A DNA stretch of 64,000 bases, taken from assembly GCA_032718475.1 (NCBI GenBank), contig JAUCBJ010006669.1, forward strand, positions 1 to 64,000, written 5' to 3'. How positions within the stretch are numbered: the stretch's first letter is position 1; each line of letters opens with the position of its first letter. Below, one piece after another: positions 1-8,997 of this stretch. The notes below the pieces were generated by a model that was not told where the DNA came from, did not search any database, and worked only from the letters and a program-made list of their open reading frames with translations. Origin of the DNA: Nemertoderma westbladi. Its lineage: Eukaryota > Xenacoelomorpha > Nemertodermatida > Nemertodermatidae. Both the position numbers and the translations under genes were made by a program.

Positions 1-90
1 TAATAATGGGGGGGTGTTAGTAATAATGGGGGTGGGTGGTTAGTAATAATGGGGGGTTAGTAATATTGGGGGGGGGGGGGTGTTAGTAAT
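1..90. repeat. G-rich short tandem repeat
   Basis: The window opens inside an imperfect tandem repeat made of TTAGTAATAATGGGGGG-like units, with G runs of 6 to 12. It is cut by the window edge, so its full size is unknown. Confidence 0.8.
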
Positions 91-960
91 AAGAATATTA
101 ATTCTAGAATATTAATTATTATTTAGCTGAGCCATTTCATTACTATTCTAGAATTGAGTAAAAAGCATTCGAATGATATCCATTTACGTGTCAAAATGTA
201 TGCCTTTGAATTTTAATATTATCTCAGGAATTTGGTATGATGATAGTTCGATACTCTTTCCTTCTGTACTTTCATAAAGGAATATTTTTTATTTCGCAGC
301 AAACACGACGTTCAATAATGTATATTTAGTATTTTTTGCATAACCACATCCATCGGATATATTTTTCGTCTTTTGGAACGTAATATAGATATCACTAGAA
401 CCGACTGTGTCTGCAGATTCCCAATGTTAAAACCGTTTTAAATTTCACCAAATATCCAGTAGACAATATCAAAAGTAATCAAAAGCATCTGGACACGTAA
501 ATCGACACAATTCTGATATTTGTTATAATTTATAGATATTATATAATATTTTATTAACAGACAATATTTACGGGGGAAGGTTCAAACTTTAAAGAAAATT
601 ATCCCAGAATGGCATTTTCTCATTGTTAAATCACTAGACTTTCTCATCCGCTATTTTTAAGACAATTTGTAAGTTTTTGTACCAATTGAAAGACAGTATT
701 GTGGAATAATATAATTCGAGCAGTTATTTTTAGTTTTCCAATTGTTCATCTGTTATAACTTGTTCTACGAAAAAAAAAATAACTACAGGGCTTTTTTTGA
801 AAATCTGAAATTTATTTTGAAAAATAGCGGCATTTTTCTTTTAAAAGTACGAAACAAAAGTTCTGCTCGAATTTTTTCAAGTCGACCATGGTGATTCCAA
901 AAAAACAAGTTACAACTTTTGAAATTAAACCATAACGAAGGAGAAACAATTTAAGTGCAA
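91..960. other. AT-rich sequence, no gene seen
   Basis: AT-rich sequence with no long open frame of its own and no recognised repeat. It ends at the outer edge of the large inverted-repeat element. Confidence 0.5.
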
Positions 961-1266
961 ATATAAAATATAGTGGAGTATATAGTGGAGTATATAGTAT
1001 ATAGTGGAGTCTGTTATGCTTTAAAATGGCCAACATGCAAAAATTTTTACAAAAGCATGAAATTGCTATGATGAAGCGCAAAAGTGAGGTGAATATGAAA
1101 ATCACTGGCTCCACGAAAAATTCGCATATTAAGGGTCCCATATTTCCATGGCAACAGGGGGTCATTTGGAAAACATCATTTTCCAAGACTCCTACAGAAT
1201 TATAACCCTTACCTACCCCCACTAAATCGCCATCAGAGATTCGATTGTGGTAATTTTCAAAACCCG

Positions 1267-1280
1267 GTTGTCATGGCAAC
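1267..1280. promoter_or_regulatory. X-box-like motif, one mismatch
   Basis: GTTGTCATGGCAAC differs by one base from the palindromic RFX site GTTGCCATGGCAAC. Its partner in the right arm (5287-5300) is perfect. Confidence 0.45.
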
Positions 1281-1618
1281 TACTCGGAATACTTCATAAA
1301 ACGTCCTTTTACGGTAAATATCAGGATTTTTTAAACCGCTGCCTAATGCGTGATCCCCATCTTCCAAAATCATGAAACATTTATAAATATATTGTGATGT
1401 ACATGTCCCCCTCTTCATTTACAGTAGTGGCTCCATTTCAATGGATTGGCAGCCTCCCTGTAACCATAGAAACAAGCCAATAGTGAACTTCTGAAATGTG
1501 CTTCGTTATCAAGTGAAATGCAGTTACCTTGAAAGTAAAATAAAATGCATTTGGGGTCAAGTACTTTGAACACTGCTAAGTTCAGACAATTAAGTCCCGA
1601 CCAAGTAGGTCCGTTTCT

Positions 1619-1632
1619 GTTGCCATGGCAAC
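1619..1632. promoter_or_regulatory. Perfect palindromic X-box
   Basis: GTTGCCATGGCAAC is a full match to the RFX-factor X-box consensus GTNRCC(N0-3)RGYAAC. It is conserved in the opposite arm at 4945-4958. Binding is inferred from the motif only. Confidence 0.5.
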
Positions 1633-1742
1633 TGAAAACAATCGTTAATCTGCGGAAAATCTCGAAAAATTATATTATACTTGTACTGCTTATACTTGTA
1701 CATGCGCACTGCGTCCATGTGTATATATGTCGGTTGGTTATT

Positions 1743-1756
1743 GTTACCATAGCAAC
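1743..1756 (+). promoter_or_regulatory. X-box motif
   Basis: GTTACCATAGCAAC is a full match to the X-box consensus and is conserved in the opposite arm at 4786-4799. Confidence 0.5.
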
Positions 1757-1895
1757 GGGCATATTTGCTTATTTATGCAGTAGCACTTTCCTATTTAGCT
1801 TTAAATTGACATTAGAAATAAATCATTTAAGGTTTTTTTTTTAAATATGTTGTGGGTTCTACTATACACATTAATATTTAACAATGTTATGCTTT

Positions 1896-1909
1896 ATTAC
1901 CATAGCAAC
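1896..1909 (+). promoter_or_regulatory. X-box-like motif near inner end of left arm
   Basis: ATTACCATAGCAAC has one mismatch to the consensus and is followed by GGG like the copy at 1743. The partner in the right arm is at 4636-4649. Confidence 0.4.
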
Positions 1910-2570
1910 GGGAGTTTTCTTTAAAATTATGTTGAAAATTGTTGGAAATTATCAAAATTTGTCATTATGTAGTTTTCAGTATAGGGAAGCATCAGTTGAT
2001 AAACAGAAGTACAAAATTGTGTTTTCATTTATCTTTATTTACCTAGCAACAACAGATTTCCATAGCAACGGGTTGTTTTCCCCCCAAAGCATCCGCAGAG
2101 GTAAGTGCACTTCCAATTGGCTTTGACACATGTGCATCGGGTACTACTTCCTTTCGTACTTTTGCATTGGCATTTTACTAATTCCATACAAGCTTGTGCA
2201 GCAGTTGGAAGAGTCTTCCATAAAGGATTCCAAGATTACCCAAACACCCAACCCTATTTATCTGGTGATGGTCTTGTTGGTAAGACAAGTTGTCCAGCTG
2301 CTGCCTTGATATATTGCTCGTTTAGAGCGCTGAAGTAGTGCAACTTTAGTGGGGGATTTATTTTTTATCTATTTTTTTGGCAGAATAATGTTTACTCATT
2401 AAATTAATGTCTTGATGATCGTTTCGTAATTGATTTGAAGTTTCAGACATAAATATTGTGAATCTTTCTAAAAGTTTAAATAACCAATTATCTAACGATA
2501 TTTCTTGCTATGGATGAAACGCCATATGACAGAAAGCCTCTGTAACATTTAGGAAGTTACCCCAGGCTTT

Positions 2571-4321
2571 TCAGGCAGCCTTCTTTCCTTTGCCGGAGAA
2601 TGATGATGTCGTATCGCAACCGGTGAAACTATGAAACATAGGAAAAGCTATGGATATATCTTTTCCTAAATAATAATAAATACAGTTTATGTGGTAATAT
2701 CTAAAGTATATACCAGTTCCGAATGCTACCCAAATGTCAATGTGATTATTTAATTCCAAGAGATGTGCCACCTTCCCTATGGCTATTACAATAACATCAG
2801 TGTCTACAGTTCGAATGAGACATGAATTCGACCCTCGTTCAATTGCATTTCGTACATGTAGAAGTAATCGTGTGTCAGCCTCTTCATGGTCGCATAATGG
2901 CATTTGATACGTACTCCTTGATTTAATTAAAACCTCACTACCAAAAACTACATACAGCTCTTTTTCTTGTGCACACTCCATTTCTATGATTTTATTACTA
3001 AGGAAATTGAATAGATTCTCCTTGTTTGTGGGACAACAAAGAAACTCTTTCCATTGTCTTGGAATTTTACTATTCCCATCAAACTTTCGTGTAATCCCAG
3101 TACCTCGCTTCTCTCTGGCGCCGTCTTTCAGACTATTATTAGTATAACTGTCCCAGACGATGTCATATCGTTTAGATTTCATAAGATAGGTATCAATCTA
3201 AAGCAGAAATACGCTATCGGCAGAGTCATTAAATGTTGAACAGTTTGATGTAGACAACATATGAACAACAGCAGACCCGTCAATAATAGATGCATCGAAA
3301 TGTAATGGAGGATCAAATTGAATTACATTATTAATTTCTTTCAATAAATCAGCTTTCCCTAAAGAAATACCACTTTCTTTTATCCGATAAAGGTATCGAT
3401 TATTGGTTCATGTATTGATTTTGAACGATCTACAATTACTGTTTTGCAATAATCTACAAATTGTTCTTTACTCGTTCAATATCCATTACAGTGGCAACAA
3501 CATCATCATCCATTACAATATGACTATCCAGAGTTACAAGATTTGAGGAGCTCTCCAAAAAGGGATTAGACATTTCATTAATGACATCTACTAAATGTAG
3601 GACCTCTTCTTTGAAACACTTCTGGGAAGCAAGGCCATCAGCATGATTGGTTTTGTAAACATCTCTGTTATCACTGAATATTTGTTTGCTAAATTCATCT
3701 ACAATACGGGATTGCTCAGAACCAGAAATCATCCATCTACGAAATGCTTTCGGATTTCCAGTAATCCATATAATTCCACCACTACCTTTGACTATCTTGT
3801 TATTTTGTTCATGGGCTTGGTCAATGGGTATGGTAGAATATACTCTATTTGACTTTGAAATCACCATCGTCCACAGTTAAATTGCTTGGCAATGTGTTGG
3901 GCAGATTTTGCATATCATCATTTTCCATCTCGAATAATTGTGATGGTCCAGAGCAAATAACCATGGTGCTATAGCGATTGGACTATTAATAAACATAGGC
4001 ATATAATTTCAAAGTTTAATACTGTGTCCCAATATTTAGATGTGGACTACGATAAATCATGGTATGTCTCCAATCGAGTTTGGCCTTTTCTGTAAATGGT
4101 TCACCAGTCTGCATGAAAGCATTCATTCGCAATTTATACAATGCTAATGCAGTCACTTGATGGACATGGCGAGTTCGAGTGATGTGGTGTGAAGCACTGA
4201 GAATTGAGTCAACGATCCCAGTAGAAGCCAAACCTGAAAGACTCAAATGCTGTAGTCCAACCTGAGCCTTCGAGATAGTCTCTAAGAGTATTCCACATAG
4301 CCATTTCAATATGAAGATCAC
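2571..4321 (-). pseudogene. Decayed gene of the CDHEEADTR / FTGCDT family, inside the foldback element
   Basis: Three open segments read in order on the minus strand: 4321-4016 (HQVTALALYKL), 3867-3454 (IPIDQAHEQNN, KAFRRWMISGSEQSR, MSNPFLE) and 3182-2571 (CDHEEADTRLLLH, IRTVDTDVIVIAI, AFGTGIYFRY, FHSFTGCDTTSSF). Between the first two, another frame carries APWLFALDHHNYSRW, which belongs to the same family, so the gene is broken by frameshifts. I recognise these motifs from a large family of uncharacterised proteins in cnidarian, hemichordate, lancelet and crustacean genomes, usually in repeated loci. The biochemical function is unknown to me; the acidic VDTDV and GCDT motifs suggest a metal-dependent nuclease or transposase core, which is inference. 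It is almost certainly non-functional here. Confidence 0.7.
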
Positions 4322-4510
4322 CTAGCATTATAATATATTTATCTTCTCCATATTGTTCAGGCCTTTTCCATTAAATAAATTTGCCAATAGCATATAAGGG
4401 GGGCATCCATGACAGTTACTGGAATATGGCGTGGATTTAGATATTTAACAGCTTCTCGTTGAACATCAAGTCCTTGATCATTGCAGTGCTGGCAGCCTTT
4501 TCATAAAACT

Positions 4511-4578
4511 GTTACTGGTGAAAAGTAATTCTTATGAAGATATGAATATCTTCATAAGAATTACTATTCACCAGTAAC
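4511..4578. repeat. Near-perfect 33-bp-arm hairpin
   Basis: Arms 4511-4543 and 4546-4578 pair with a single mismatch around a 2-base loop. The hairpin sits just inside the right inverted arm. Confidence 0.85.
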
Positions 4579-4635
4579 TGATTCATAGAATAAGCAATTC
4601 TGGATATCATCATCCTCAACGAATGTACGTTGCCC

Positions 4636-4649
4636 GTTGCTATGGTCAT
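4636..4649 (-). promoter_or_regulatory. X-box-like motif, right arm
   Basis: GTTGCTATGGTCAT is a degenerate X-box; it is the counterpart of the left-arm copy at 1896-1909. Confidence 0.35.
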
Positions 4650-4785
4650 AAAGCATAACTTTGTTAAATATGAATGTGTATTGTAGAACCCACACATATT
4701 TAAAAAAAAACCCTTATGATTTACTTCTAATGTAATTTTAAAGCTAAATAGGAAAGTGCTACTGCATAAATAAGCAAATATGCCC

Positions 4786-4799
4786 GTTGCTATGGTAAC
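4786..4799 (-). promoter_or_regulatory. X-box motif, right arm
   Basis: GTTGCTATGGTAAC is a full consensus match and the counterpart of 1743-1756. Confidence 0.5.
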
Positions 4800-4944
4800 A
4801 ATATGGACTTCTCTGCTGGCCATAAAGTTAAACTATGTTAACCAACCGACATATATATACACATGGATGTAGTTGAAGTATGTACAATATAAGCAGTACA
4901 ATATAATTTTTTCGACATTTTCCGCAGATTACCGATTGCTTTCA

Positions 4945-4958
4945 GTTGCCATGGCAAC
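4945..4958. promoter_or_regulatory. Perfect palindromic X-box, right arm
   Basis: GTTGCCATGGCAAC, counterpart of 1619-1632. Confidence 0.5.
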
Positions 4959-5286
4959 AGAGACAGACCTACTTGGTCGGGACTTAACTGTCTGAACTTA
5001 GCAGTGTTCAAAGTACTTGACCCCAAATGGATTTTATTTTACTTTTATGGTAACTGCATTTCACATTACGAAACATTTCAGAAGGTCATTATTGGCTTGT
5101 TTTCATGGCTACAGGGAGACTGCAAATCCATTGAAATGGACCCACTATTAGAAATGAAGAGTTGGACATGCACAATATATTTATAATTTTTCATGATTTT
5201 GCCGGATGGGGAACACGTATTAGGCAGCAGTTTAAAAAAATCCTGATATTTACCGTAAAAGGACGTTTTATGAAGTATTCCGAGTA

Positions 5287-5300
5287 GTTGCCATGGCAAC
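5287..5300. promoter_or_regulatory. Perfect palindromic X-box, right arm
   Basis: GTTGCCATGGCAAC, counterpart of the one-mismatch copy at 1267-1280. Confidence 0.5.
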
Positions 5301-5615
5301 CGGGTTTAGAAAATTACCACAATCGAATCACTAATAGCGATTTAGTGGGGGTAGGTAAGGGTTATAATTCTGTAGGAGTCTTGGAAAATGATGTTTTGCA
5401 ATTGACCCTCTGTTGCCATGGAAATATGGGACCCTTAATATGCGAATTTTTCGTGGAGCCAGTGATTTTCATATTCACCTCACTTTTGAGCTTCATCATC
5501 GCAATTTCATGCTTTTGTAAAAATTTTTGCATGTTGGCCATTTTTAAAGCATAACATACTCCACTATACTTTATTTTGTATACACCATGTCCCAGAATAT
5601 AGTGTCGTAATTCAG

Positions 5616-5833
5616 TGACACGCCCACCCCCTAATTTGTTTACAAATCGTAATGAGAGTGCATAAATTTTGAAACAGAGATAGTTTCACCTCCCGACCAC
5701 TGACTGGGTGAGCCAGAATTTTTATTTTTGCTTTCAATCTTTAGCTACAAGCGTTTAAAAAAAGTGCCTCCAGCGATATTACACCAGTTACACCGCATTT
5801 GTTCTTCTACCTTATAGCTGTTTGTACATGGTG
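5616..5833 (+). repeat. Dispersed repeat, plus-strand copy
   Basis: This ~218-bp block, starting at CAGTGACACGCC and ending in the CTTATAGCTGTTTGT region, recurs in reverse complement at 63782-64000. It is noncoding and of unknown class. The LINE 3' fragment at 5846 is inserted at its right edge. Confidence 0.8.
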
Positions 5834-5845
5834 TAATAAGGAATT

Positions 5846-6100
5846 GCAGGACATTGCTTTCGCCGTGAGGACCAGCCAGTGCATAATCTTGTACTTTGGC
5901 AGCCCCATGGAGTGAATAAGCATGGTGGACAGCCCATGACTTTCTTGAGATGCATCTTAAAGGACACTGGCCTTAAAGATGCGGATGATCTAGCAAATGT
6001 CATGGGTGATAGGGAGTTGTGGCGGTGCAATTTTGTTGACAAGCCGGCACAGCATTCTTAAAAATGCAGCTGCAATGCAGCATGCCGATCCTAGTAGTAG
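5846..6100 (+). mobile_element. 5'-truncated LINE 3' end with perfect target-site duplication
   Basis: A 255-bp insertion encoding the last ~65 residues of the RT protein found at 19874-21286 (HNLVLWQPHGVNKHGGQPM ... DKPAQHS), followed by the family 3' end and a short TAG repeat. TAATAAGGAATT occurs at 5834-5845 and again at 6101-6112, a perfect 12-bp target-site duplication. This copy therefore defines the true 3' end of the LINE family: ...GCATGCCGATCC(TAG)n. Confidence 0.9.
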
Positions 6101-6112
6101 TAATAAGGAATT

Positions 6113-6436
6113 AAATAGATAATTCAATAATAATATAGAAAATAAACTCCACAGTTACAGAAATCTCAAATTTCTAGAATAAGTAATAATTAAAAGATTT
6201 ATTTATTGGGATTGTAAATAAAAGTTAACAAATTGATAAAGAAAATTAGTAATATTTATGTAATAATGTAACTTTCTTACCTAGTCATTTACATTCGAAT
6301 TAATTAACAAGTTAATTAATGAAATCATCTACTAATGAAGCGAACAAATCTATCACCAACCTCTACCAGTACCGGAACCACCTATAATATCTGAGACTTC
6401 TGTGTAGTAGTGTATAGGCCTACTATAATAGTCAAA
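6113..6436 (+). other. Upstream region of the 552-residue gene
   Basis: AT-rich sequence with no open frame. It probably holds the promoter and leader of the following gene. No clear TATA box or initiator could be assigned. Confidence 0.4.
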
Positions 6437-8095
6437 ATGAAAGCAGTTGCAAAGTTTTATATTTCACCAGAGGTGTACACTCCCTCTAATTGCATAAAAA
6501 GGGATGAAAGAGAGAATTTGCGATCTATTGAACATCCAAACACCAATCCAAAACCAGATCCAGATTCCGTGTTACAGACACTAGACCCTCCTGGCTCGCT
6601 GAAACATTATACATACAAAGACATTGCTATGAAACTAAAAATGGGTACTGAAACAATACAAAAACACACTTACAGGGTAAAGGTTATAGTTGGACATCGA
6701 TTATATGACAACGATCCATATACACTGCTGTGTACACGTCATGAAGAGATGAACGATAATCTTTTCTACTATCGAATCCACCAGTTACCCGATGGGATAA
6801 TGAATTTTGGTATTCAGAGTTTGGAAAATGAAATAACCGCAATACCAATTGGTTTCAAAGACGAAACAGAAAAGGGGGTGGTGAAAGTTTTCGCGTATAA
6901 CGCGATAAATAAGGAGGAAGAAATAAAATTGGTGTTTTATTTTAATGAAAACGACAAAACAGAAAATAGCGCATATGCTCAAATGGTAAACGACTTAAAG
7001 GCAGTGACCGATGTGGTTGAGTGGCAATTCTCAAATACAATTTCTTCGAAACGAGAATACAATAAAGTTGGTATACTAAGAGGATCTAAAAATAGTGATG
7101 GTACAGAGTTAAAACTTAAGTTGGAGTACATGTACAGAGAACAGACTACATCGCCTCTTATAAGTCTATTTCAAAGATTGTTTCGCCGTCTGGACGTTAG
7201 CGAAGGACAACAAAAAGTTGTTATTCCAAATCTTCTTAAGGCTGCAGTAATCTGGATCGAAACGTTTGGTTTCGGTAATAATAAAGACCTGTATGGAGAT
7301 CCTGAGGAGATTGACTATTCAGAAATAAAAAAAAACTTTCTCACAAGCATTAAAGAAAATAACAGACTTCCCCTTGGTGAAAAAGTAGTCGATAAACGTT
7401 ACCGACACATGGTCTGTAACATAGTTGTCGGATGTTTTCGAGATCACATTAGTGGTGGTCACATATGCTGTAATCAAGATGGCATTATTGATAGAACAAA
7501 TATGACGTGCCAATTTTTCATAAATCACATTCGTATGGCAATTAAACGCAATTCGTATGCCTCTGAATCGATTCACAACAACGTGAAGGATAACATCAAT
7601 AAGCGGTTTCATGAGTTTAATGTCCCCTGCATATTTACTGATACCGAGCCAAGTCAGAATGAGTCCGACGCCGATGCCGGTTTACCTGCGGTACGACGAG
7701 TGAACGCGGGACCAGTTCGAGAAAGGAGAGCAGTGGCAAGGAGAGCATTGGAAAGGAGATCATCGGAAAGGAGATCATCGGCAAGGAGATCCTCGGAAAT
7801 GAGATACTTTGATGTGGATCTACGACATCCATCTATTGAGAACGATTTTAGACGATTTCAACTATTTCTAATGGAAAGGGGACATGAATTCAACTACAAT
7901 CCTAGAATGTCTAACTTAGACATAAAAGAGTGGGAAAAAAAAACAGACATGAAAACGGTATTAAAAGAGCTAAAGATCTGGGAAAGCAACCTAAGGGCTA
8001 ATGAAGATACTGTGTATAGCACCATAGATCCAGAACTCACTGCGCAATTCAACAAGGACAAGAATGAAGAAAGAGGATCCCGGTACCGACTCTGA
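6437..8095 (+). CDS. Unrecognised 552-residue protein, single exon
   Basis: An intact open frame from the first ATG (6437) to TGA. I do not recognise the family. Residues ~1-230 are mixed charge with a strand-rich stretch (HTYRVKVIVGHRLY, KVFAYNAINK). Residues ~230-400 look globular and mostly helical, with a cysteine/histidine cluster (HMVCNIVVGCFRDHISGGH, ICC). Residues ~425-460 form an arginine/serine tract made of near-repeats of RRSSE/RRSSA, which could be a nuclear localisation or RNA-binding segment. The C-terminal ~90 residues are charged. There is no signal peptide or membrane segment. It lies between transposon remnants and is followed at once by a foldback repeat, so a mobile-element origin is possible, but no transposase motif is visible. 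The long undisturbed frame suggests recent selection. Confidence 0.65.
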   Translation: MKAVAKFYISPEVYTPSNCIKRDERENLRSIEHPNTNPKPDPDSVLQTLDPPGSLKHYTYKDIAMKLKMGTETIQKHTYRVKVIVGHRLYDNDPYTLLCTRHEEMNDNLFYYRIHQLPDGIMNFGIQSLENEITAIPIGFKDETEKGVVKVFAYNAINKEEEIKLVFYFNENDKTENSAYAQMVNDLKAVTDVVEWQFSNTISSKREYNKVGILRGSKNSDGTELKLKLEYMYREQTTSPLISLFQRLFRRLDVSEGQQKVVIPNLLKAAVIWIETFGFGNNKDLYGDPEEIDYSEIKKNFLTSIKENNRLPLGEKVVDKRYRHMVCNIVVGCFRDHISGGHICCNQDGIIDRTNMTCQFFINHIRMAIKRNSYASESIHNNVKDNINKRFHEFNVPCIFTDTEPSQNESDADAGLPAVRRVNAGPVRERRAVARRALERRSSERRSSARRSSEMRYFDVDLRHPSIENDFRRFQLFLMERGHEFNYNPRMSNLDIKEWEKKTDMKTVLKELKIWESNLRANEDTVYSTIDPELTAQFNKDKNEERGSRYRL

Positions 8096-8153
8096 TTCTG
8101 AAAGCAATTAAACTTTTTCCAAAAGGAATATAACCCATTGTATGTAATACATG

Positions 8154-8406
8154 TATACTAGCTACTGTAGGATAGCTAATGATGTATATTAATATGTAAT
8201 ATATATGTATAATATGCCTAATAATATGTGTAATATACTAATGATGTATATGAATATGTAATATATATGTATAATATATTGTTGTATAATAATAGTTGTA
8301 ATATGTAGTAATATAATAGTTGTATATTATACATATTATTAGGCATATTATACATATATATTATATATTCATATACATCATTAGCTATCCTACAGTAGCT
8401 AGTATA
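8154..8406. repeat. 253-bp AT-rich foldback repeat
   Basis: The ends TATACTAGCTACTGTAGG and its reverse complement bound an almost fully self-complementary AT-rich block. This is a MITE-like foldback starting about 60 bp after the stop codon of the preceding gene. Confidence 0.8.
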
Positions 8407-8997
8407 CCTTATCACAGGTATGCTTTTAAGGAATTATTTGTTTATGAAATAATATTCTCATATTTTATTATAGAATTTATTATTATATCGCGCACTTAGA
8501 AGAAAATGGGTCTAAGTCACAAAACTACTATTCCGAGAAAAACGAGTTTAAGTGATTGGTTAAATGTCATTTGGAGATATACCATATTCAGTAACACACA
8601 TTAACTGTATTAGGCGAGACAAATTTAATGTGTAATAGTTGCTTGGTCAAAACTTATTTTTTCACGAAAAAAAATGGAGTTAGGCCTTTTTTCTTTTACA
8701 TCCTTGGACTTAATAATGATGATGATAAGTTTATATACCAAGTTCAATATTGTGAAGCAATAATATTCGGATAACCAATTAACAGAATACAATGAAATCT
8801 TGTAATATTAGGAAAAGCAGCATTGTTTTTCATAAAAAATGGAGTTAGGTCCCTTTTCTAGTGCAACTATCAATCTATTATAGATATTGTATTGTTTATT
8901 GTTTACAGACAATAAAGGCAATTTATTACAAATATTACAGAACAAATATTACTATTAATTCAGTATCAGTCAGTCATTAATTCATCCACGCAAGAGT
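8407..8997. other. Intergenic region with a duplicated ATGGAGTTAGG motif
   Basis: No gene seen. AAAATGGAGTTAGG followed by a pyrimidine tract occurs near 8670 and again near 8837, suggesting a small old duplication. Confidence 0.5.

Larger units (their letters stand above)
961..1913 (+). repeat. Left inverted arm of the foldback element
   Basis: Matches the reverse complement of 4630-5582. The outer boundary lies near the repeated TATAGTGGAG, the inner one just after CCATAGCAACGGG. The left arm has an extra duplication of TATATAGTGGAG at its tip. It carries several X-box-like palindromes, listed separately. Confidence 0.8.
961..5582. mobile_element. Large foldback-type element with ~950-bp inverted arms
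   Basis: Positions 961-1913 and 4630-5582 are reverse complements of each other over about 950 bp with scattered differences. They enclose about 2.7 kb that contains a decayed gene on the minus strand. Very long terminal inverted repeats around a coding core are typical of foldback DNA transposons. I could not define a target-site duplication: the outermost bases (TATAGTGGAG repeated on the left, once on the right) have drifted. The transposon class is not established; the inner gene belongs to a family common in invertebrate repeats but not assigned here to a transposase superfamily. Confidence 0.75.
4630..5582 (-). repeat. Right inverted arm of the foldback element
   Basis: Reverse complement of 961-1913. 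The short open frames inside the two arms mirror each other because of this symmetry and are not taken as genes. Confidence 0.8.

Noticed and set aside
812-1222. 136-codon minus-strand frame with a twin at 5288-5554
   Set aside because: The twin exists because both lie in the inverted arms of the foldback element; no family match and the frames are short.
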